NCBI GenBank assembly: GCA_910587935.1
Contig: CAJUNP010000010.1
Span: 7,720-71,719, forward strand
DNA from: an uncultured Lachnospiraceae bacterium
GTDB lineage: Bacteria > Bacillota > Clostridia > Lachnospirales > Lachnospiraceae
Direction of reading: 5' to 3'
DNA length: 64,000 nucleotides
Part shown: positions 1 through 8,851 of the stretch, in pieces
How positions within the stretch are numbered: the stretch's first letter is position 1
How the letters are laid out: every line of letters starts with the position of its first letter
The notes under the pieces: generated by a model
Told to the model about the DNA's origin: nothing
Seen by the model: the letters and a program-made list of their open reading frames with translations, nothing else
Databases searched by the model: none
Position numbers and translations under genes: made by a program

Positions 1-275
1 ACAAAATGGTTCTGGCCAGCACCACTTATGATGCAGGGCTGTTTCCTGGTATGGAAAGCTTTCTGGCGCGTTTAAAGTCCAAAAACTACCAGAAACGGAC
101 AGTGGGCCTGATTGAGAACGGCAGCTGGGCGCCGATGGCCGGAAAACTGATGAAAGACTGTCTTTCCCAGATGAAGGAGATCACGCTGGCGGAGCCTGTT
201 GTTACGATTAAATCCACATTAAACGCACAGTCCCGGGAGCAGCTGGAGCAATTGGCGGACGCGCTGCTTAATTAA
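1..275 (+). CDS. Flavodiiron protein (FprA-type), C-terminal flavodoxin part, truncated by window edge
   Basis: The reading frame is open at the left edge (frame of position 3) and ends at 275. The roughly 90 visible residues look like the FMN-binding flavodoxin domain of A-type flavoproteins: a SSTYDAG-like loop (here ASTTYDAG), a GLIENGSWAP stretch that fits the second FMN loop, and a terminal helix. Family members reduce O2 or NO to water or N2O with a diiron beta-lactamase-fold domain that would lie upstream, outside the window. Anaerobic Clostridia usually use them for oxygen detoxification. The gene converges on the anti-sigma gene and overlaps it by 8 nt. Confidence 0.75.
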   Translation, partial: KMVLASTTYDAGLFPGMESFLARLKSKNYQKRTVGLIENGSWAPMAGKLMKDCLSQMKEITLAEPVVTIKSTLNAQSREQLEQLADALLN

Positions 276-1311
276 GATACAAAATCCTTAAAAGCTCCTG
301 AAAGGATGCAATATTTTCAGAAAAAATCTTAATGTCGCTGCCGGTCAATTGGCTTGCCTGACCGGCAGTGAAGCTTTTTCTGATCACTGCGTCAGCCGGG
401 AGGGAATCCGATGCATCCGTTTCCTGAGCAGCAGGATATTCCCAGGATACTTCGCCAAGATTATCCGTTAAGGCAAGCAGTAAGCAGGCGTATTCCTGCA
501 TTCTTCTGTTAAACAGGTCTTCATTTTTAACGGGTTCTTCAAATTGGAAGGTCCATTCGTAAGGCTCTGTTGTCGTTTGTAAAATATTTTTATAATTTCC
601 AAAAAGAGAGCCCATTCCTATGGCGTCCGCTAATCGGCCGTTGGCGGAGGCATCGCCGATATAAGGATGCTTTTGCGCATAAATTCGATTTGCCCGTTCC
701 GTAATCAGCCGTTCATTTTCCCACACTACAAAATCAAACAGGTATACCTTATGAATCGATTCAGGGATTTCATATGCAATATAAAAACCGTTCCGGTTTT
801 CAAAAGGCATTGCCGGGCGCTGGGTGAAAGTAATCCGGGCGGTATCCCCTTCGATTTCCACATGGGTTTCCTTCTGTACCGCAAAAGGGCTTTCCAGAGC
901 TCCCTGTATGACAAGACAGATTTCGGAACTGTCGTAGACCGGGGAAAGGAAAGCTTCATAACCGGAAACGCCTTCCGCCTGAAATCCAATAATATAAAAG
1001 CGGATAAAAAGGATTATGCAAAGTATCGCTGCCGTCAGGAGCACGCCGGAAAAAAGCTTTGTCCGCCAGCGCCTGCGTATTTTTTTAAGGTAATCCAGCT
1101 CCTGTTTATCTGAGCTGCAATCGGAAGCCGGGGTATTTTTGGGGGCAAAATCATTTCGTATGTTTTGCAGAATTGCAAAACATTCCGGACAGGCTTCCAG
1201 ATGTCCGGCAATAGCGGAATTTGTTTCGCTTCCCGTCAGATCTTCCGCGTAGGAGGGAAGTAAATCTTTTATAATTTCACAGGATAGAGTTGTAGTGTAA
1301 GAATTATTCAT
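268..1311 (-). CDS. Transmembrane zinc-finger anti-sigma factor
   Basis: About 347 aa. The N-terminus carries a zf-HC2-like anti-sigma zinc finger (C near residue 11, then HLEACPEC with the H-x3-C-x2-C pattern), and a single hydrophobic membrane segment follows near residues 85-107. The long extracytoplasmic remainder is not recognised and may be the sensing part. The ATG at 1311 is preferred because TTGGAG lies 6 nt upstream; the longer frame starts with TTG at 1323. It overlaps the end of the sigma gene by 8 nt, which suggests translational coupling. Family logic says it holds the ECF sigma factor inactive at the membrane until a signal arrives. The signal is unknown. Confidence 0.82.
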   Translation of the reverse strand: MNNSYTTTLSCEIIKDLLPSYAEDLTGSETNSAIAGHLEACPECFAILQNIRNDFAPKNTPASDCSSDKQELDYLKKIRRRWRTKLFSGVLLTAAILCIILFIRFYIIGFQAEGVSGYEAFLSPVYDSSEICLVIQGALESPFAVQKETHVEIEGDTARITFTQRPAMPFENRNGFYIAYEIPESIHKVYLFDFVVWENERLITERANRIYAQKHPYIGDASANGRLADAIGMGSLFGNYKNILQTTTEPYEWTFQFEEPVKNEDLFNRRMQEYACLLLALTDNLGEVSWEYPAAQETDASDSLPADAVIRKSFTAGQASQLTGSDIKIFSENIASFQELLRILYLN

Positions 1312-1834
1312 GGCAGTCTCCAATCTTTTTTAACTTTTTAAGAAGCGTTTCCTTACCACGGAAATAAGTGACCCGCGCCCAGTTTTCGGAGTGATTCAGA
1401 ATTTCTCCGATTTCCCGGAAAGATAAATCGGAGGACAGGCGAAGATACAGGACTTCCCGTACGGGTTCCGGCAGGGTGTGCAGCAGCTTCAGGATTTCCA
1501 GTCTGTTCTGTCTGGAAATTACGGTATCTTCCGTGGAAGGACTGTACCTCTCCAGAATGTGTTCCGCATATTCCAGCGTTGCGGGATGTTTTTTTAAGTA
1601 AATCATCCATTGATTTTTCGCTATGGCGCATAGCCAGGTCGTAATTTTACAGGTTTCATCATACCTGTTCAGACAGCGCACCGCCTGATAAAAGGTTTCC
1701 TGCGTAAGCTCCTCGGCAATGGATGCGCTGTGGCACAGAGAAAGCAGATAACGGTATACGGCACGGGCGTGCGCACGGTAGATTTCCGCCATGTCAGGCG
1801 TCTGGGCGTTCTTTTTCTTTTTGGGACTCTGCAT
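1304..1834 (-). CDS. ECF-family RNA polymerase sigma factor
   Basis: 176 aa, normal length for an ECF (sigma-70 region 2 plus region 4) factor. Region 2 lies around residues 20-85, with the core-binding motif SIAEELTQETFYQAV. Region 4 is near residues 115-170, with a helix-turn-helix in LSFREIGEILNHSENWARV. The N-terminus is very basic (KKKKN). It is the first gene of a two-gene operon with the membrane anti-sigma factor. The divergent spacer (1835-2016) towards the P-type ATPase contains a GTAAC-GAAACG stretch on the minus strand that could be an ECF -35 element, but I could not identify a matching -10. Autoregulation is therefore only a guess. Confidence 0.9.
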   Translation of the reverse strand: MQSPKKKKNAQTPDMAEIYRAHARAVYRYLLSLCHSASIAEELTQETFYQAVRCLNRYDETCKITTWLCAIAKNQWMIYLKKHPATLEYAEHILERYSPSTEDTVISRQNRLEILKLLHTLPEPVREVLYLRLSSDLSFREIGEILNHSENWARVTYFRGKETLLKKLKKIGDCHE

Positions 1835-2016
1835 GGAACCGTTTCCTTTCCCTGTGTTTTCTTCTTATTAATAAATATTTTAAACGTTTCGTTACAAAAA
1901 ATATAAAATTTCAAAAATAATTTTGTAAGAGGCGGCATAAAGTGATAGGAAGAAAGGCTTGTTTCATTTTACCCTGCGGCGCGGGGGAATCCTTGGAAAG
2001 GGGAAGGAAAGAGGAT

Positions 2017-4710
2017 ATGTATGAGCAAACAACAATTCAGGAAACCTGTAGACAGCTTGATACGGATATCATAAACGGGCTGAGCAGACATGAAGCGGCA
2101 ATACGGGGAGAAAGAGACGGAAAAAACGAACTGAAGGAAGCGCATGTCAAGACACTTCCGGAGTCTTTTCTGGAGCAGTTAAACGACCCTTTGATTTATG
2201 TGCTCCTTGCGGCGGCGGCAGTTTCCTTTTTGCTAAAGGAAGCCAGCGATGCGATTATTATTCTGGTGGTGGTTTTCGTCAATGCGGTAGTGGGAATGGT
2301 TCAGGAGGGGAAGGCGCAGAAGGCCTTGGATTCCTTAAAAAAACTGACAAGTCCCAGGACTTATGTAATCCGTGACGGCGTGGAACAGGAAATTGCCGCG
2401 GCGGATCTGGCGGTGGGGGATTTGGTCTGCCTGGAAGCAGGATGCCAGGTGCCGGCGGATCTGCGACTGGTTGAGACCCAGAATCTGAAAACGGAAGAAG
2501 CCGCCCTGACGGGAGAATCACTGCCTATAGAAAAAGATTCCGCTTTTATCACGGAAAAAGAACTTTCTCTTGGGGACCGGAAAAATATGGCTTTTATGTC
2601 AACCATGGTAACCTATGGGCGCGGGCGCGGCGTGGTCACGGCAATCGGGATGGATACGCAAATCGGCAAGATTGCAGCCATGATCCGTGATACCAAAGAA
2701 GAAATGACGCCTTTGCAGAAAAGACTGGGAGACTTGGGGAGAGTTTTAAGTATTCTTTCCGTTTTATTGTGCGTGTCCCTCTTTTTTATAGCGCTGATAC
2801 AGAAAAGAAATGTTTTTGAAATGTTTATCACGGCTATATCCTTAGCGGTAGCGGCCGTACCGGAAGGCCTTCCGGCGGTAGTGACCATATGTCTTGCGTT
2901 AAGCGTAACCAGAATGGTGCGGGTGAATACGATCGTCAGAAGGCTTCCTTCCGTAGAAACTCTGGGCGCGGTCAACGTTGTCTGTTCCGATAAAACAGGA
3001 ACCCTGACGCAGAATAAGATGACGGTTGTCAAGACCTGCGTAGACGGTAAAATCATTTCCGTTTCCGAATTCCGATCCGCAGACTATCCGTTCTTTGTAA
3101 ACGGATTAGTATTATGCAATGACGCCGTTTTAACGCCGGAAAGCCGGATCGGCGACCCTACGGAGCTGGCCTTGCTGGATTTTGCCGTAAGGCAGAAGGT
3201 CTCCATTGAGAGGATAAAACGGGATTATCCGCGTTATAAAGAACGTGCTTTTGATTCAGACAGGAAAATGATGTCAACCTGCCATAAAGAACCGGGGGGA
3301 AGCGTTACCTATACCAAGGGCGCTCCGGATATTCTTTTGAAACGGTGCCGGTATGTCTGGAAAAACGGAAAAAAAGAGCCTATGGACGAGAGAGAAAAAA
3401 GACAGATTTCAAAAGCGCTGGAGGAAATGTCCTGCGGAGCCCTACGGACGCTGGCCGTTGCCATGCGTAAAAATGACGAGGGATTATCGGAACGGGACAT
3501 GATTTTTCTGGGGCTTGCGGGAATGGAAGACCCGGTACGCCCGGAAGCCGTAGAAGCAATCGATACGTTCCGCATAGCCGGAGTAAAAACGGTAATGATT
3601 ACCGGAGACCATGTAGATACGGCGTTTGCGATCGGACAGAAGCTGAATCTGGTCAGCCGGCAGGAAGAATGTATGTCCGGAGAAGAATTGGGATGTTTGC
3701 CGGAATCCGAGCTTTTGGAAAGGATCGGACAGATCCGGGTATTTGCAAGAGTGTCACCGGAACATAAAGTGCGTATCGTAAAGGCTTTTAAGGCCAGAGG
3801 CAATATTGTGGCAATGACCGGGGACGGCGTAAACGACGCTCCTTCCTTAAAATCGGCGGATATTGGGATTGCCATGGGATTAAACGGAACGGACGTGGCC
3901 AAACAGGCGTCGGATCTGATTCTTACGGACGATAATTTTGCAACCATTGAAAAGGCGATTGAAGAAGGACGCGGCGTATACGAAAATATTAAAAAGTCCG
4001 TATTGTTTTTACTTTCCTCTAATTTCGGGGAGATTATGACTATGTTTGCGGCAGTGCTGTGCGGATTGGCATCGCCGTTGAAATCAAGCCATATTTTGTG
4101 GATTAACCTGATTACGGATTCTCTTCCGGCGCTGGCCCTGGGAGTGGATAAAAATGATGAAAAGGGACTGATGGCGCGTCCGCCCAGAAAATCCGGCGAA
4201 AGTCTGTTTGCGGAGGGAGGATTGGCGTGTACGCTGTTTTATGGCATGTTAATTGCCGGGATCAGCCTTACCGCGTTTTTAACGATTCCTTATCAGATTT
4301 TAGTACAAAGCCGCCTTCCGGTCACGATCGCCAATATCCAGGCCGTTCTTGGAACCGGTGAAATCTTAAACCGGGCGCAGACATACGCGTTTACGGTTCT
4401 TGGTATGGCGCAGCTGTTTCACGCAATCGGAATGCGGGATGTACGTCGGTCCGTATTTCGGATGGACCATCTGAAAAATAAACTGATGATTGCCGCGGCG
4501 GTAATCGGTCTGGCGCTGCAGATGGCTGTCACGGAAATTCCTTATTTAAACGCTGCTTTCGGAACCGCCCACCTGACCCTGCAGGAGTGGGGACGTTTGG
4601 GAATTCTGGCCGCATTTCCTCTGTTAGCGCATGAAATTCTGATACTGCTTTCCTTTGATTTCAGGCGTACGCCGGTTGCGGGCAAAGGGGTAAGCGGGAT
4701 GGAGAATTAG
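2017..4710 (+). CDS. Cation-transporting P-type ATPase (calcium/PMCA type)
   Basis: About 897 aa. It shows the full P-type set: the TGES actuator loop (TGESLPIEK), the PEGLP motif in membrane helix 4, the phosphorylation motif CSDKTGTLTQNKM, a nucleotide-binding domain, the TGDGVNDAPSLK hinge, and a C-terminal block of about four hydrophobic helices with NLITDSLPALALG. This matches P2-type calcium ATPases of Firmicutes, which export Ca2+ from the cytoplasm. The ATG at 2017 follows GGAAAGAGG; the frame runs 25 codons further upstream with no ribosome site. It is divergent from the ECF sigma gene, so stress control by that sigma factor is conceivable. The substrate (Ca2+ rather than Mn2+ or another ion) is inferred from family resemblance. 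Confidence 0.92.
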   Translation: MYEQTTIQETCRQLDTDIINGLSRHEAAIRGERDGKNELKEAHVKTLPESFLEQLNDPLIYVLLAAAAVSFLLKEASDAIIILVVVFVNAVVGMVQEGKAQKALDSLKKLTSPRTYVIRDGVEQEIAAADLAVGDLVCLEAGCQVPADLRLVETQNLKTEEAALTGESLPIEKDSAFITEKELSLGDRKNMAFMSTMVTYGRGRGVVTAIGMDTQIGKIAAMIRDTKEEMTPLQKRLGDLGRVLSILSVLLCVSLFFIALIQKRNVFEMFITAISLAVAAVPEGLPAVVTICLALSVTRMVRVNTIVRRLPSVETLGAVNVVCSDKTGTLTQNKMTVVKTCVDGKIISVSEFRSADYPFFVNGLVLCNDAVLTPESRIGDPTELALLDFAVRQKVSIERIKRDYPRYKERAFDSDRKMMSTCHKEPGGSVTYTKGAPDILLKRCRYVWKNGKKEPMDEREKRQISKALEEMSCGALRTLAVAMRKNDEGLSERDMIFLGLAGMEDPVRPEAVEAIDTFRIAGVKTVMITGDHVDTAFAIGQKLNLVSRQEECMSGEELGCLPESELLERIGQIRVFARVSPEHKVRIVKAFKARGNIVAMTGDGVNDAPSLKSADIGIAMGLNGTDVAKQASDLILTDDNFATIEKAIEEGRGVYENIKKSVLFLLSSNFGEIMTMFAAVLCGLASPLKSSHILWINLITDSLPALALGVDKNDEKGLMARPPRKSGESLFAEGGLACTLFYGMLIAGISLTAFLTIPYQILVQSRLPVTIANIQAVLGTGEILNRAQTYAFTVLGMAQLFHAIGMRDVRRSVFRMDHLKNKLMIAAAVIGLALQMAVTEIPYLNAAFGTAHLTLQEWGRLGILAAFPLLAHEILILLSFDFRRTPVAGKGVSGMEN

Positions 4711-5231
4711 CGGCAGGGAGGTTCCAGCTCTTCCAGCATAGCTTCAAAGATACGCACATGCAGTTCTTCATCTTTGATAATACGGTGCAGGATTGCCTGG
4801 ATATGACGGTCTTTAATCCAGCCGCATTGTTCCTTGTATTTTTTAATGGTTTCTTTTTCACCGGCAAGGCTGTTTTTAACAAGAGCAATAATTTTTTCCG
4901 GATAATGATTGCAGGCAGGGCTCCAGTAGGCCATATCGTCCCCGTGCATTTCCCAGAGGCGGGGATCGGTACCGAGGAGCAGGGAAAGCTGTCCGAATAT
5001 ATCCATATGGTGCATTTCTACCATGCTGATTTTTTTGAAACAATGGGAATATTCTTCAAAACACTCTCTGGTCAGAAGGCTGTTGTAGAAATAAAGACTG
5101 ACGGCGCTCATTTCAGAACAGCAGGAACCAAGGTTGGAAAGCATGGCAGCTGCATAACGGGGGTTTTCACATTCAACCTGGATACAGGGATAAGGGGAAG
5201 GATCGGAAAAAAGCTGTGAGTTAAGATTCAT
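4707..5231 (-). CDS. Ferritin-like diiron-fold protein
   Basis: 174 aa. Four predicted helices carry the metal-ligand pattern of rubrerythrin/ferritin-like proteins: Glu in the CCSEMSAVSLYFYN helix, EMHH in helix 2, Glu in SLAGEKETIKKY, and DEELH in helix 4. The N-terminal 30 residues (YPCIQVECENPRY) precede the four-helix core. No rubredoxin-type CxxC pair is present, so it is not a full rubrerythrin. Similar stand-alone proteins in Clostridia are annotated as ferritin-like or spore-coat-associated, and the role here is unknown. Its stop overlaps that of the converging P-type ATPase gene by 4 nt. Confidence 0.7.
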   Translation of the reverse strand: MNLNSQLFSDPSPYPCIQVECENPRYAAAMLSNLGSCCSEMSAVSLYFYNSLLTRECFEEYSHCFKKISMVEMHHMDIFGQLSLLLGTDPRLWEMHGDDMAYWSPACNHYPEKIIALVKNSLAGEKETIKKYKEQCGWIKDRHIQAILHRIIKDEELHVRIFEAMLEELEPPCR

Positions 5232-5332
5232 AAGGTTTCCTCTTTCTCAAATATTTTTATGCTATTAATGTATGCTGCGTATTCTGTTAAGGTATGTTTT
5301 TTGATAATTTTTTTCAAATTTTTTAAAAAACA

Positions 5333-5362
5333 TTGTGTCCTCTTTGATTTTTAGGGTATAAT
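5333..5362 (+). promoter_or_regulatory. Sigma-A-type promoter for the UPF0340 cluster
   Basis: TATAAT at 5357-5362 with a partial -35 (TTGTGT, 5333-5338) 18 nt upstream. The start codon lies 37 nt downstream. The divergent region 5232-5398 is otherwise very T/A-rich. Confidence 0.55.
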
Positions 5363-5398
5363 ACCCATAAGATCCCCAGCGGGGAGCGGAAAGCAGGC

Positions 5399-5953
5399 AT
5401 GAGCGTGGAAGATTTGCAATTTATACAAAATCAGACGAAAGAAATTTTACGGCAGCTATTGGAGGCGGCAAAACTGCAAAAAGGCAATATTCTTGTGGTG
5501 GGCTGTTCATCCAGCGAAATCGCAGGTTTCCGGATCGGTTCCCGTTCCGGCGAAGAGATCGGGAAGGCTGTTTTCGATGCTTTGCAGGAGGAGTTAAAGC
5601 CCCGTGGAATCTATCTGGCGGCCCAGTGCTGCGAGCATTTAAACCGGGCTTTAATTCTTGAGGCGGAAGCGGCGCGGCGGTATGCTTATGAACCGGTGAA
5701 TGTAATGCCTCAGATTAAGGCGGGAGGATCCTTTGCGACGGCGGCTTACGCCGGCTTTGAGGACCCGGCGGCAGTGGAGACGATCAGGGCGCATGCGGGA
5801 ATCGACATCGGAGATACGCTGATCGGCATGCATCTGAAACCGGTTGCGGTGCCGGTCAGGACGACGGTATCGTCGATTGGAGGCGCGCATGTGGTATGCG
5901 CCCGAACAAGACCCAAATATATCGGAGGAATACGCGCCCGGTACCAGGAATAA
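5399..5953 (+). CDS. UPF0340 / TIGR01440 family protein (YwlG-like)
   Basis: 184 aa, full length for this family, which is conserved in Firmicutes but has no proven function. Visible hallmarks are the VVGCSSSEIAGFRIG stretch near residue 35, the QCCEHLNRAL motif near residue 78, and PQIKAGGSFATAAY near residue 102. The pattern suggests a small-molecule-binding enzyme with conserved Cys and His, but I do not assign a reaction. It heads a cluster with a tiny Cys-rich protein and an S1-domain protein. Confidence 0.85.
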   Translation: MSVEDLQFIQNQTKEILRQLLEAAKLQKGNILVVGCSSSEIAGFRIGSRSGEEIGKAVFDALQEELKPRGIYLAAQCCEHLNRALILEAEAARRYAYEPVNVMPQIKAGGSFATAAYAGFEDPAAVETIRAHAGIDIGDTLIGMHLKPVAVPVRTTVSSIGGAHVVCARTRPKYIGGIRARYQE

Positions 5954-5991
5954 CCATTTCCGCAAATTGCAGCAGGGGTGCAAAGAAAAAT

Positions 5992-6144
5992 ATGTGTAAC
6001 AAAGAACAATGTCAGACTTGTATCTGCAGTACCTGTATGCATCAGGGATTCGATTGTGACTGCAGCGAGGAGAACCGGTGCGCTGCCGGAGCGTGTGAAG
6101 ACTATGACGAAATGCCGGGACAGCAGATGCAGCTGAATTTATAA
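5992..6144 (+). CDS. Small cysteine-rich protein (50 aa)
   Basis: The frame is open from 5896, overlapping the UPF0340 gene, but the ATG at 5992 is the plausible start: it follows an A/G-rich stretch (GCAGGGGTGCAAAG) and removes an unstructured basic leader. The protein has eight Cys in its first 37 residues, arranged as CxxC, CxC, CxxC-like and CDC pairs (MCNKEQCQTCICSTCMHQG), then an acidic tail ending QMQLNL. The spacing suggests a metal-binding or redox-active mini-protein such as a zinc ribbon. It sits 39 nt after the UPF0340 gene and 44 nt before the S1 gene. No function is known to me. Confidence 0.6.
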   Translation: MCNKEQCQTCICSTCMHQGFDCDCSEENRCAAGACEDYDEMPGQQMQLNL

Positions 6145-6187
6145 ATAGACGGATTATCAAAAAAGAACGAAAAAGAGGAGGTCAGAG

Positions 6188-7129
6188 ATGGCAGAGGATG
6201 TAAAAGTAACGGATACGGCCGGTGCGCCGGCAGAGACAATGGAGGATTATGCGGTACAGCTGGAAGCTTCTTTCCGCAAAATCAAAGAGGGAGATATTTT
6301 AAAGGGAACCGTGCTTGCGGTCAATGAGGAAGAAGTAGCGCTGGACTTAAATTATTATGCCCAGGGGATTATCAAAGCGGCAGATTTAAGCAGCGATCCG
6401 GATTTTTCCATTCTGCGGGACGTGCAGACGGGAGATGTCGTAGAGGCTGTCGTTGTATCCACGGACGACGGACAGGGCAATATTGTTCTTTCCAAAAAAG
6501 AAGCTAACGACGTTCTGGCATGGGATAAGCTGCAGAACCTGCTGGAAGAAGGAACGGAGCGCACGGTGCGCGTAAAAGAAACGGTGAATGCCGGAGTGGT
6601 AGCTTATTTGGAGGGAATCCGCGGTTTTATTCCCGCTTCCCAGCTTTCTCTTGACTATGTGGAAGATACTTCTTCCTTTGTCGGCAGGGAGCTTTCCGTC
6701 CGTGTCATTACGGTTGACCGGGATAAGAAAAAACTGGTTCTCTCTCATAAAGCCATTGCAAAAGAAAAAGCGGAAGAAGAACGCAACCATAAGATTTCCA
6801 TGATCGTGCCGGGAAGCATCCTGGAAGGAACGGTAGAAAGCCTGATGCCTTACGGAGCATTTATTAATCTGGGCGGCGGACTCAGCGGTCTGGTTCATAT
6901 TTCACAGATATCCGTGAAAAGAATTAAGAAACCGTCGGAAGTGCTTGCGGTCGGAGACAAGGTAAAGGTAAAAGTACTGAATACGAATGATCACAAGATA
7001 AGTCTGAGCATCAAAGCGGCAGAGGATCAGGCGGCGGAAGAACTGAAGGAAACAGAGTCTTTTCAGTACCGCTCAGAGGGAGAAGCGACGACTTCCCTGG
7101 GAGATTTATTTAAAAACCTTAAGTTGTAA
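6188..7129 (+). CDS. S1 RNA-binding domain protein (short ribosomal protein S1-like)
   Basis: 313 aa. Three S1/OB-fold repeats are visible: residues about 35-105 (EGDILKGTVLAVNEEEVALD), 120-190 (GVVAYLEGIRGFIPASQLS), and 205-275 (PGSILEGTVESLMPYGAFI then GLVHISQIS). The third matches the S1 consensus best. Clostridia often carry such three- or four-repeat proteins instead of the six-repeat S1 of proteobacteria. They bind mRNA and associate with the ribosome, but essentiality and exact role are not established here. A GGAGGT ribosome site precedes the ATG. Confidence 0.88.
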   Translation: MAEDVKVTDTAGAPAETMEDYAVQLEASFRKIKEGDILKGTVLAVNEEEVALDLNYYAQGIIKAADLSSDPDFSILRDVQTGDVVEAVVVSTDDGQGNIVLSKKEANDVLAWDKLQNLLEEGTERTVRVKETVNAGVVAYLEGIRGFIPASQLSLDYVEDTSSFVGRELSVRVITVDRDKKKLVLSHKAIAKEKAEEERNHKISMIVPGSILEGTVESLMPYGAFINLGGGLSGLVHISQISVKRIKKPSEVLAVGDKVKVKVLNTNDHKISLSIKAAEDQAAEELKETESFQYRSEGEATTSLGDLFKNLKL

Positions 7130-7170
7130 CCTTAATGAACTGTCATGAAAGGACATGGGTGAAAAAATAA

Positions 7171-7554
7171 ATGGAACATAACGTGGATCAGCTTCTGGCA
7201 GACAGCAAAAAGAGAACCATATATGCCCGGATTACAGCCTGCATGGCGGTCGGAATCTTTCTGGCCGCGGCGGCAGCTTTTCTGGCGGTTGTGCCGAAAG
7301 CCCTACATATACTGGAAGACGCAGAGCAGATGCTTGCGTCTGCAGAAACGGCCGTTACACAGATTTCCGCAATGAGTGAAAGCATAACTGCGACCAGTAC
7401 TAATGTGAACACTTTTATTACGGATAATTCGCAGATGTTAACCGATGCGGTTACCAACATGAACAGCATCGATTATGACAAATTAAATCAGGCCATTACG
7501 GATTTACAGACGGCGGTAGAGCCCTTTGCAAATTTTATGAGCCGGTTTAAGTAA
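7171..7554 (+). CDS. Small single-pass membrane protein, function unknown
   Basis: 127 aa. A short cytoplasmic N-terminus is followed by one hydrophobic segment (residues about 20-45, ACMAVGIFLAAAAAFLAVV) and an extended Ala/Thr/Ser-rich helical region. That region recalls the coiled linker of methyl-accepting or DUF948-like proteins (repeated TxxNxN patterns). It follows the S1 gene by about 40 nt, probably in the same transcript. I do not recognise a catalytic motif. Confidence 0.6.
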   Translation: MEHNVDQLLADSKKRTIYARITACMAVGIFLAAAAAFLAVVPKALHILEDAEQMLASAETAVTQISAMSESITATSTNVNTFITDNSQMLTDAVTNMNSIDYDKLNQAITDLQTAVEPFANFMSRFK

Positions 7555-7562
7555 TTATTTTG

Positions 7563-8711
7563 TTATTGTTTCTGAATCCAGAAGGTATCTGCCAGCAGAA
7601 GCCAGTTGGCCCGGAAAAGCTGCATGATCTGCCAGTAACCGGCGCCGCGCAGTCCGTAATCTTCGATTACACGGAATTTTTCACGGAGGCTTCTTACGTC
7701 TTCAAACCAGACTTCGTGCAGGATACCTTCGGATTCATAGTTAAAGTAAGGGGACATGGCGGTATCGTCAAATTGAATTACGGCATCCTGCTCAATGGCG
7801 ATCTGGACCGCTTCAATATTGCCGATGGTTTTGGCACGCGTAACGCCGCGTTCGAAAGGAAGGGGCCAGTCATAACCGTAATTGGGGATTCCCAGATCAA
7901 TTTTTTCCGGCGGTATTTTGGTAACGGCATATTCGACAACCTGGCGTACGCTGTTAACCGGCGCTACGGCCATAGGGGGGCCATACGTATACCCCCATTC
8001 ATAGGTCATTAAAAGAACGCTGTCTGCCGCGGCGCCAAGTAAGGCGTAATCTTTTCCTTCGTACAAAAGTCCCTGCTGTGTGTCCGATGTTTTCGGTGCG
8101 AGCGCTACGGATACGGGATACCCAAGGGCGTTAACGGCTGTTCGCAGTTCCCCTACAAATTCTGCAAAAGCGACCCTGTCGCTCGCCAGAATAAATTCAA
8201 AATCCACGTCTACACCTTCAAATCCCCGCATGGTAACTGTTTCGACAATCTGGTTAATCAGATTTTCTTTGGCGGCGGGATTGTTCACTACAGAAGTGAT
8301 CAGATAATTATTAAACTGTCCGTCGGCGCCGAAAGGAGTCAGGGTAAGAATCGGAGAAACGCCGTTTTCCTTTGCCAATACAATCATGAAATTATCGTCC
8401 AGTACAGGAGGGATCAGATATCCTTCCGTAGTAAATCCATAGGAAAAAACGGATAAAAATGTTAAAAAGGGAAGTGTTTCCCGCAAAACATAGGGACTGA
8501 TAAAGGGATATGCGTAACCGTTAACGGTGATCGTGCGCTGCTGCTGCCCGTCTGACCAGAAGTTTCCGTCAGTGATTAGCAGAGCCTGCCCTACGGCCAG
8601 TTTATAAGGATAAGGAATCTGGTTATAATAAATCAGCGCTTCTACTGAGATTCCGGTTGCCGCGGCGATTGAATCAACGCTGTCTCCCGCCTTTACCACA
8701 TAAATTTCCAT
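7563..8711 (-). CDS. LysM + glycoside hydrolase family 18 protein (SleL/YaaH-like)
   Basis: 382 aa. One LysM peptidoglycan-binding repeat covers residues 1-47 (IYVVKAGDSVDSIAAATGIS). A GH18 barrel follows, with the catalytic signature GFEGVDVDFEF in which the final Glu is the acid/base. There is no signal peptide, which fits Bacillus YaaH/SleL proteins that are placed in the forespore or spore cortex and act as N-acetylglucosaminidases during germination. The length is close to SleL except for one LysM instead of two. This supports an endospore-forming host. It converges with the membrane protein gene with only 8 nt between. Confidence 0.85.
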   Translation of the reverse strand: MEIYVVKAGDSVDSIAAATGISVEALIYYNQIPYPYKLAVGQALLITDGNFWSDGQQQRTITVNGYAYPFISPYVLRETLPFLTFLSVFSYGFTTEGYLIPPVLDDNFMIVLAKENGVSPILTLTPFGADGQFNNYLITSVVNNPAAKENLINQIVETVTMRGFEGVDVDFEFILASDRVAFAEFVGELRTAVNALGYPVSVALAPKTSDTQQGLLYEGKDYALLGAAADSVLLMTYEWGYTYGPPMAVAPVNSVRQVVEYAVTKIPPEKIDLGIPNYGYDWPLPFERGVTRAKTIGNIEAVQIAIEQDAVIQFDDTAMSPYFNYESEGILHEVWFEDVRSLREKFRVIEDYGLRGAGYWQIMQLFRANWLLLADTFWIQKQ

Positions 8712-8780
8712 ACAGATTCCCCATCACAGCTGTCTTACTTTAAAATATGTATGGGTATGGAAAAAGGATACACTTTCGGG

Positions 8781-8786
8781 TATAAT
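8781..8786 (+). promoter_or_regulatory. Probable -10 box upstream of the UDP-sugar pyrophosphorylase
   Basis: A perfect TATAAT lies about 65 nt before the start codon; no good -35 hexamer is visible. The leader contains a short GC-rich dyad (TACCGGCTGCCGTCGGTA, 8805-8822). Confidence 0.45.
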
Positions 8787-8851
8787 ACATCTATAAGCAA
8801 AGAATACCGGCTGCCGTCGGTATGCCGCTATGACGATCAGGAGGATTAACC

